64,000 nt of DNA from the NCBI RefSeq assembly GCF_002288825.1, contig NZ_NSLI01000007.1:1-64000 (forward strand), written 5' to 3'. Origin of the DNA: Sphingomonas lenta. Lineage in GTDB: Bacteria > Pseudomonadota > Alphaproteobacteria > Sphingomonadales > Sphingomonadaceae. Of this stretch, positions 59,677 through 64,000 are shown piece by piece (position 1 is the first letter of the stretch; each line of letters opens with the position of its first letter). A program made the translations under genes and the position numbers. A model generated the notes under the pieces. It saw nothing but the letters and a program-made list of their open reading frames with translations. It did not search any database and was not told the DNA's origin.

Positions 59677-60219
59677 ATGCCCATGTGCGACATCTTCATC
59701 CCCGCCGGCGCGCTGGAGCCCGAGGCCGAGCGCAAGCTGGTCGCGCGCGTGTCGGAGCTCCTCGTCGAGCACGAGATGCGCCGTATAGTCGACCTGATGC
59801 CGGATCCCGACAGCATCAAGGCCAGCGCCGAGCGGGCCAACTCGATCGCGTGGATGTTCGTGCATCGCACCGAAACCTATGTGGCGGGGCAACCCGTCGC
59901 CGAGCCGCACTACAAGTTCGAGATCACGATTCCCGAAGGCATGATCGATGACCGGTTCGCTCCGGCGATCAACCGCGACATCTTCGCCGCGGTGAAGGAG
60001 GCGGAGGGAGGGAAGCACAAGCATCTCCCCAGGCGCGTATGGATCCACATCCATGAGCTGCGCGACGGCTGCTGGGGCGCAGGCGACCGCACCATGCATT
60101 TCGAGAACATAGTCGACTACGTCGCGCCCGGTCTGGCCGCGCAGGCCAGCCAGCGGTTCGGGACAGCCAAGCGGGAGCAGGCCGCCGCGCTCGTGGCGCT
60201 TGCGGGAGCCGATCGGTGA
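59677..60219 (+). CDS. tautomerase-family protein
   Basis: ATG at 59677 followed by Pro (MPMCDIFIPAGALEPEAERK) fits the N-terminal-proline tautomerases, in which Pro becomes residue 1 after Met removal and acts as the base. The first half (ARVSELLVEHEMRR) has the beta-alpha-beta pattern; a second similar unit follows (FEITIPEGMIDDRFAPAINR and VWIHIHELRDGCWGAG). A fused double 4-oxalocrotonate-tautomerase fold would suit the 180-residue length. The stop overlaps the MBL gene. A role in degradation with the truncated hydrolase upstream is likely. Confidence 0.7.
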   Translation: MPMCDIFIPAGALEPEAERKLVARVSELLVEHEMRRIVDLMPDPDSIKASAERANSIAWMFVHRTETYVAGQPVAEPHYKFEITIPEGMIDDRFAPAINRDIFAAVKEAEGGKHKHLPRRVWIHIHELRDGCWGAGDRTMHFENIVDYVAPGLAAQASQRFGTAKREQAAALVALAGADR

Positions 60220-61067
60220 GCGCCCCCGCTCCGCTGGAGCTGCAGGTCTATCTCAGCCCCGCGCATCCGCTCGGCGGCGGGCGCACCTTCTCGCCCGTCA
60301 CCTCCACGCTGATTCTGGGCCGCGAGGAGGCCGTCCTAGTGGACGCGCAGTTCGTGCACGAGGACATCGAGGCGGTCGCCGCCATGATCGACGGCTCGGG
60401 CCGCCGCCTGACCACCATCTTCATCACCCACGGCCATGCCGACCATTATTTCGGGATCGATCGCCTCGTCGCCCGCTTCCCCGGCGTAGCCGTGGTCGCG
60501 ACGCCCGGCGTGGTCGAGTACATCGAGGCCAATCACGCCCGTGAGGTGAAAACGCTCGCCGCCATGATGGGCGACCGGGCCGCCGTGCCGACCTCCAGGC
60601 CCACGCCGCTCGACGAGCCCACCATCAGGCTCGAGGGCGAGGAGCTTCGCGTGATCGAGGTCGGGCAGGCCGACATCGCGCCGAGCACGGTCCTCCACGT
60701 GCCGTCGCTCGATGCGGTGATCACGGGCGACGTGACCTACAACGGCATCCACCAGATGCTCGGGCTGACCGGGCCCGAGCAGTGGAGGAAGTGGATCGAG
60801 AGCGTGGATGCGGTCGAGGCGCTCGGCCCGCGGATCGTGGTTGCCGGCCATAAGCGGCCGGGGTTGGGTGATGATGAGCCGGCGCGCATCCTGGACGAGA
60901 CCCGGTCGTACATCCGGGACTTCGCCGCAGCGGCGGCTTGCGCGACCTCGCCCTCCGAGATCGTCGAGGCGATGATCGCGAGCTACCCCGAGCACGGCAA
61001 CGTCACCACGCTCCACTTCTCCGCGCAGGCGGCCATCAAGGCGAGGCTTGCCCAGGTGCCCGGCTGA
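60216..61067 (+). CDS. MBL-fold metallo-hydrolase
   Basis: GTG at 60216 overlaps the tautomerase stop. The 283-residue product has VLVDAQFVHEDIEAVAAMID, the zinc motif FITHGHADHYFGIDRL (HxHxDH), a later LDAVITGDVTYNG with the bridging Asp, and IVVAGHKRPG with the last His. It is a hydrolase of lactone, thioester or similar substrates. Its partner in the operon is the tautomerase, suggesting a small catabolic unit. The region to 61209 is free of genes. Confidence 0.88.
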   Translation: MSAPAPLELQVYLSPAHPLGGGRTFSPVTSTLILGREEAVLVDAQFVHEDIEAVAAMIDGSGRRLTTIFITHGHADHYFGIDRLVARFPGVAVVATPGVVEYIEANHAREVKTLAAMMGDRAAVPTSRPTPLDEPTIRLEGEELRVIEVGQADIAPSTVLHVPSLDAVITGDVTYNGIHQMLGLTGPEQWRKWIESVDAVEALGPRIVVAGHKRPGLGDDEPARILDETRSYIRDFAAAAACATSPSEIVEAMIASYPEHGNVTTLHFSAQAAIKARLAQVPG

Positions 61068-61209
61068 TCTGCGGCGGAGTCGCAGCAGCTCGACCACCGC
61101 TGCGTAGATCAGGCGCAAGCGGGTAGTAAACTCGGCGCCTAAGGGGCCACGCGCAGCCAGCAGACTCTCACTGTCCGGCGTTAGCCCGAGCCGGCTAGGC
61201 CGCGTTCGG

Positions 61210-61620
61210 TTAGGCTGAAGCGGCTGCTTCCGACAGTCGGTCAAGTGCCTTCACCGCCTCGTGCCGACGCTCCCACTGCACGAAGACGCGGTCGTGGTGG
61301 AAGCCCGCCACCGCATTGACGCTGATGTCCTCGTCGGCGAGCGCTTGGGCGATGGCGGCCATCATGCCGACCGCCGCGAGCGAGGATTGCACCTCAAGGC
61401 TGATCATCGCCCAGCCGCCGACGTGCTCGATGCCGGTGCCCGCGAACTGCGCGGCCGGGCCGATAACCGTGAGCCCCTCCTCTTCGCGAAAGGTGCCGAC
61501 GGGCTCCATTGTTGCGGGTTGAGGTTCGCCATCGCGGATCACACCGAAGGCGAACTCGATCTCGGACAGACGTGGGCAAAGCCGGGCTAGGAGGGCAGCA
61601 AGGTCGGTCTCACCAGTCAT
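61210..61620 (-). CDS. ACT-domain protein (136 aa)
   Basis: ATG at 61620 gives a protein of two ACT-like modules: LCPRLSEIEFAFGVIRDGEP with a first beta-alpha-beta unit, and WAMISLEVQSSLAAVGMMAA, then ALADEDISVNAVAGFHHDRV. The latter is an ACT_3/ACT_7-type unit as in small stand-alone ACT proteins. Such proteins are thought to bind amino acids; no enzyme domain is attached. It is a single gene. Confidence 0.75.
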   Translation of the reverse strand: MTGETDLAALLARLCPRLSEIEFAFGVIRDGEPQPATMEPVGTFREEEGLTVIGPAAQFAGTGIEHVGGWAMISLEVQSSLAAVGMMAAIAQALADEDISVNAVAGFHHDRVFVQWERRHEAVKALDRLSEAAASA

Positions 61621-61676
61621 GAGCACGTTTCCGCTGCCGGTGGAAGGCTGATGCGGAGCAGGGATGCCGGATCGCG

Positions 61677-62867
61677 TCACTCCGTCACGGCTACCACCGG
61701 AGCGGACGAGCGCAGCGTGCTTTCGGTCGTCTGCATGTCGGTCAGGACGGTGAGCACCGCCAGCGTCTCCGAGGTCTCGTCCGCGCCCGGCGTCGCGGAC
61801 CCGGGCACGAACCAGCGCCGGCCCTGGAACTCGGTCGAGACGAGCGTATGGGCCGGCACCTCCGCCCCCGGGCAGGCCTGCCGCACCACGAAGAGGCCGC
61901 CCCGCGCGTCGAGCGAGGTGTCACCACGGCAGTCGTGCGGCGACGCCGTGCGCCGGGCGTGCAGTCGGCCCAGGTAGTTGTAGATTCCGAGCACCGAGCG
62001 GAAGAACACGCTTCCGCCGCCCTCGACCCGCACGCCCCCGCCCGCATGGTCCTGGTCGCTGTCACCTTGGCCGGCGCTTCCATCAGCTCCGGCCGGGCTC
62101 TTGACCGCCAGCGTGCCGCACACGGAGGCGATGCCCAGCCCGGAAATGGTCGTGTCGGCCACGGGCGTGACCCGGAGCCGCACCTTCCCTGCTCGGCCGG
62201 GCAACTCCCCGGGGGACACAAGGCGCACCTTGGCGTCCGAGCCGACGCCGTCCTTCAGGACGGTGAGCGCCTCCTTCTCGGGAAGCAGGAAGTCGCTCGA
62301 CTTCACCTTTCGTGCACTCAGCGTGAAGGTCGTCGACTTGGCGGCCATGTCGATGAACTGCCGATCCAGCGCGGGAGCCGTGCCGTCGTTGAGCTTGGTC
62401 TCGCCGGCGGGGCACACGACTCCGGCCACCACGAGCCGCAGCACGACCTCGCGCGACCACCCTTGGGCGATCAGCTCGTCGACCGTCACGGGGTCGATGG
62501 GCCGGGAGAGGCCCTGCACGAACTCCTTGCTCGCCAACGGCACGATGGTCACCGCGGGGTTCCGGTTGGTGAACCCGAACGACGGGGAGATTTCGTCGTC
62601 CCCGCCCGCTATCACGTTGGTGAAGGGCAAGGTCACCTGCACGCCCGTGCGCACCTCGCCCGTGACCGTAGACACCGTGGAGAACTGCAGCGGCTGGCGT
62701 CCGGAAGCCCGCAGCACGTTCAGCACCGTCACCTCGTCGCGCGCTCGGGCGAAGGATCGATTGTATTGTACGGCCGCCCCGTTCGTCGGCTGGAACGTCT
62801 CGCAGCCGGCGAGCGGCATCGCCGCGGCGCAGAGCGCGACGGACGCGCGACGCAGGTCGACACTCAT
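61677..62867 (-). CDS. lipoprotein of unknown function (396 aa)
   Basis: ATG at 62867 gives a signal peptide (VDLRRASVALCAAAMPLAGC) with a lipobox Cys, followed by ETFQPTNGAAVQYNRSFARA. The mature part is beta-rich with TVLNVLRASGRQPLQFSTVS, SPSFGFTNRNPAVTIVPLAS and FVQGLSRPIDPVTVDELIAQ. It also has GIYNYLGRLHARR and a Gly/Asp-rich loop (GSAGQGDSDQDHAGGGVRVE). No family is recognised. An outer-membrane or periplasmic role follows from the lipobox. The 333 bp to the next gene (62868-63200) are empty. Confidence 0.65.
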   Translation of the reverse strand: MSVDLRRASVALCAAAMPLAGCETFQPTNGAAVQYNRSFARARDEVTVLNVLRASGRQPLQFSTVSTVTGEVRTGVQVTLPFTNVIAGGDDEISPSFGFTNRNPAVTIVPLASKEFVQGLSRPIDPVTVDELIAQGWSREVVLRLVVAGVVCPAGETKLNDGTAPALDRQFIDMAAKSTTFTLSARKVKSSDFLLPEKEALTVLKDGVGSDAKVRLVSPGELPGRAGKVRLRVTPVADTTISGLGIASVCGTLAVKSPAGADGSAGQGDSDQDHAGGGVRVEGGGSVFFRSVLGIYNYLGRLHARRTASPHDCRGDTSLDARGGLFVVRQACPGAEVPAHTLVSTEFQGRRWFVPGSATPGADETSETLAVLTVLTDMQTTESTLRSSAPVVAVTE

Positions 62868-63200
62868 CAGCTGTCCCCTCTTGCGGTGCGACCGATCTTC
62901 GTCCTGTTTGCGGGACAGGCTAGCCTGATCGCGGCGGAAGGCAAGGCCCGCGCGTCGCCGGCTGGAGCGGGTGCCCACCGTGTCCTACGCGGGGCTCCGC
63001 GCGCAAGGCGCCGCCCCGCCATCGGCCGGTCGCGGCGGCGGTGGACCGCAAGCGTCGGCCGGCCGGCAGCGAGCCCGGAGGGCCACGGCCCGCGCGCGTC
63101 GAGCCCTCGTGTTCGGAACCCTGGCGACGGCGGCGGCTTCGCCGTCGCCCGGACGCGACAGGCGGCGTGGCCGGCGTCGACCGGGACCGGGGCGATCCGG

Positions 63201-64000
63201 TCAGAGCGTCATGCCGACCGACAGGACCTCCTCGGTGGCCGAGCGGGCGATGATCAGCCTGTGCTCCCCGCGCTCGAGGACCCAACGACGGGTGGCGGCA
63301 TCGCGGTAGCGGAGGTCGTCCGACGCGATCGACAGGCGCACGATCCTGGTCTCGCCGGGCAGCAATCCGACCCGCTGGAAAGCGCGGAGCTGCTTCGCGG
63401 CGCGAGGCTTCACGCCACCGGGATACTCGACGTAGAGCTGCACGACCTCCTCGGCGGCCACCGTTCCCTCGTTCCGCACGGCGACCGTGGCTTCGATCCG
63501 ATCGCCGGAGAGCCTCGCCGTCAACGCGCGATAGCCGAACCCGGCGTAGCTCAGGCCATGCCCGAAGGGGTAGCGCGGTTCGACGCCCTCCGCCTCGAAT
63601 TTGGCGTAACCGTGCCAGTAGCCGTAGTTGATTTCGGTCGCGTCGCGGTCGAAGAAGGGGTAGTCCTCCGCTCGCCTGGCGACGGTGAACGGCAGCCTGC
63701 CGGACGGGCTCCGCTCGCCGAACAGGAGCCGGGCGAGCGCGGTCCCGCCCTCCATGCCCGAGTAGAAGGTCTGGAGGATGGCGTTCGCCTGCTCCCGCCA
63801 GCCCTCGACGAGCACGGCCGAGCCGGCGACTATGACCACTACGACCGGCTTGCCGCTCGCCGCCGCGGCCTCGATCAACGCGATCTGATCCGCAGGTAGG
63901 GTCAGATCGATGCGATCGCCCCCGCGCGGCTCGGCGGGAGCTCCGGCCCTTCCGTCTGCCGCGGCGTCGCCCTCCTGGCCGAGGCTGATGTCGCCGGGGA
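63201..64000 (-). CDS. GH3 beta-glucosidase, C-terminal part (start lies beyond the window)
   Basis: The frame runs off the right end at 64000, so only the C-terminal ~266 residues are present. Visible parts are the GH3 C-domain (AAASGKPVVVVIVAGSAVL), FYSGMEGGTALARLLFGERS, PSGRLPFTVARRAEDYPFF, YPFGHGLSYAGFGY, and the C-terminal fibronectin-type segment (VAVRNEGTVAAEEVVQLYVE). The enzyme removes glucose or similar residues from beta-linked glycans; the nucleophile Asp lies in the missing N-domain. It reads leftward; 333 bp separate its stop from the lipoprotein gene. Confidence 0.88.
   Translation of the reverse strand, partial: PGDISLGQEGDAAADGRAGAPAEPRGGDRIDLTLPADQIALIEAAAASGKPVVVVIVAGSAVLVEGWREQANAILQTFYSGMEGGTALARLLFGERSPSGRLPFTVARRAEDYPFFDRDATEINYGYWHGYAKFEAEGVEPRYPFGHGLSYAGFGYRALTARLSGDRIEATVAVRNEGTVAAEEVVQLYVEYPGGVKPRAAKQLRAFQRVGLLPGETRIVRLSIASDDLRYRDAATRRWVLERGEHRLIIARSATEEVLSVGMTL

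Noticed and set aside
61848..63899. 683-codon plus frame opposite the lipoprotein and GH3 genes
   Set aside because: Low-complexity, without domains; the minus strand encodes a lipobox protein and GH3 motifs.

Overview
The window is a high-GC, densely coded stretch that looks like a conjugative plasmid (or plasmid-derived region) of an alphaproteobacterium, most probably a sphingomonad. The grounds are a parA-parB-repA block with iterons, a MucR/Ros-type regulator, many GTG/TTG starts with GTGA or TGATG stop-start overlaps, and several small proteins of a sphingomonad type. The host assignment is inference from gene content; no rRNA or complete tRNA is present.

Layout. Positions 1-6.6 kb are a mosaic accessory zone: small membrane proteins, an MliC-like lysozyme inhibitor, an integrase stub beside a tRNA 3'-end-like sequence, a Mrr-type nuclease and a DUF2939 protein that truncate each other, a secreted NUC-type nuclease, a broken excalibur gene, and dispersed TCCGC/GCGGA inverted repeats. 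Positions 6.8-10.9 kb form the replication/partition core: an operator-like dyad, parA, parB, three copies of an 18-bp palindrome, repA, five direct iterons plus one inverted copy, and an AT-rich stretch. Positions 11-22.5 kb hold plasmid 'ordinary' genes: coupled small ORFs, a MucR-like regulator, a ribbon-helix-helix protein, a double DUF5710 protein, a RecD2-like helicase, a fused nucleotidyltransferase-HEPN protein, a TPR protein and an XRE regulator. Positions 22.6-35.5 kb are the transfer region: a membrane-anchored ribbon-helix-helix protein, a MobF relaxase-helicase, then virB2-like (two copies), virB3, B4, B6, B8, B9, B10 and B11, nearly all translationally coupled. No virB1, virB5, virB7 or virD4 was recognised in the window.

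Directly after virB11, 35.7-41.5 kb carries an RHS locus. It comprises a small exported one-YD-repeat protein with a Thr-Pro linker, a small four-cysteine exported protein, and a 1454-residue RHS protein with an export signal and a C-terminal phospholipase A2-like tip. Next, after one base, comes a 67-residue membrane protein that is a candidate immunity protein. The tip and the candidate immunity gene are markedly AT-richer than their surroundings.

Positions 41.5-64 kb are again mosaic. They hold a nuclease fragment joined to an RTX fragment, a DUF3857/transglutaminase/TPR protein, a Tn3-type remnant (resolvase, companion gene, tnpA stub), and a CDP-glucose branch for a deoxy-sugar (rfbG, rfbF, oxidoreductase, epimerase, GT2 glycosyltransferase). 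After these come a decayed IS3 element, HU and a two-TM GAF protein, a soluble chemotaxis receptor, a hydrolase stub, a tautomerase and an MBL hydrolase. The window ends with an ACT protein, a lipoprotein and a GH3 beta-glucosidase cut by the window end. Several gene-gene chimeric joints without an obvious insertion sequence suggest repeated illegitimate recombination.
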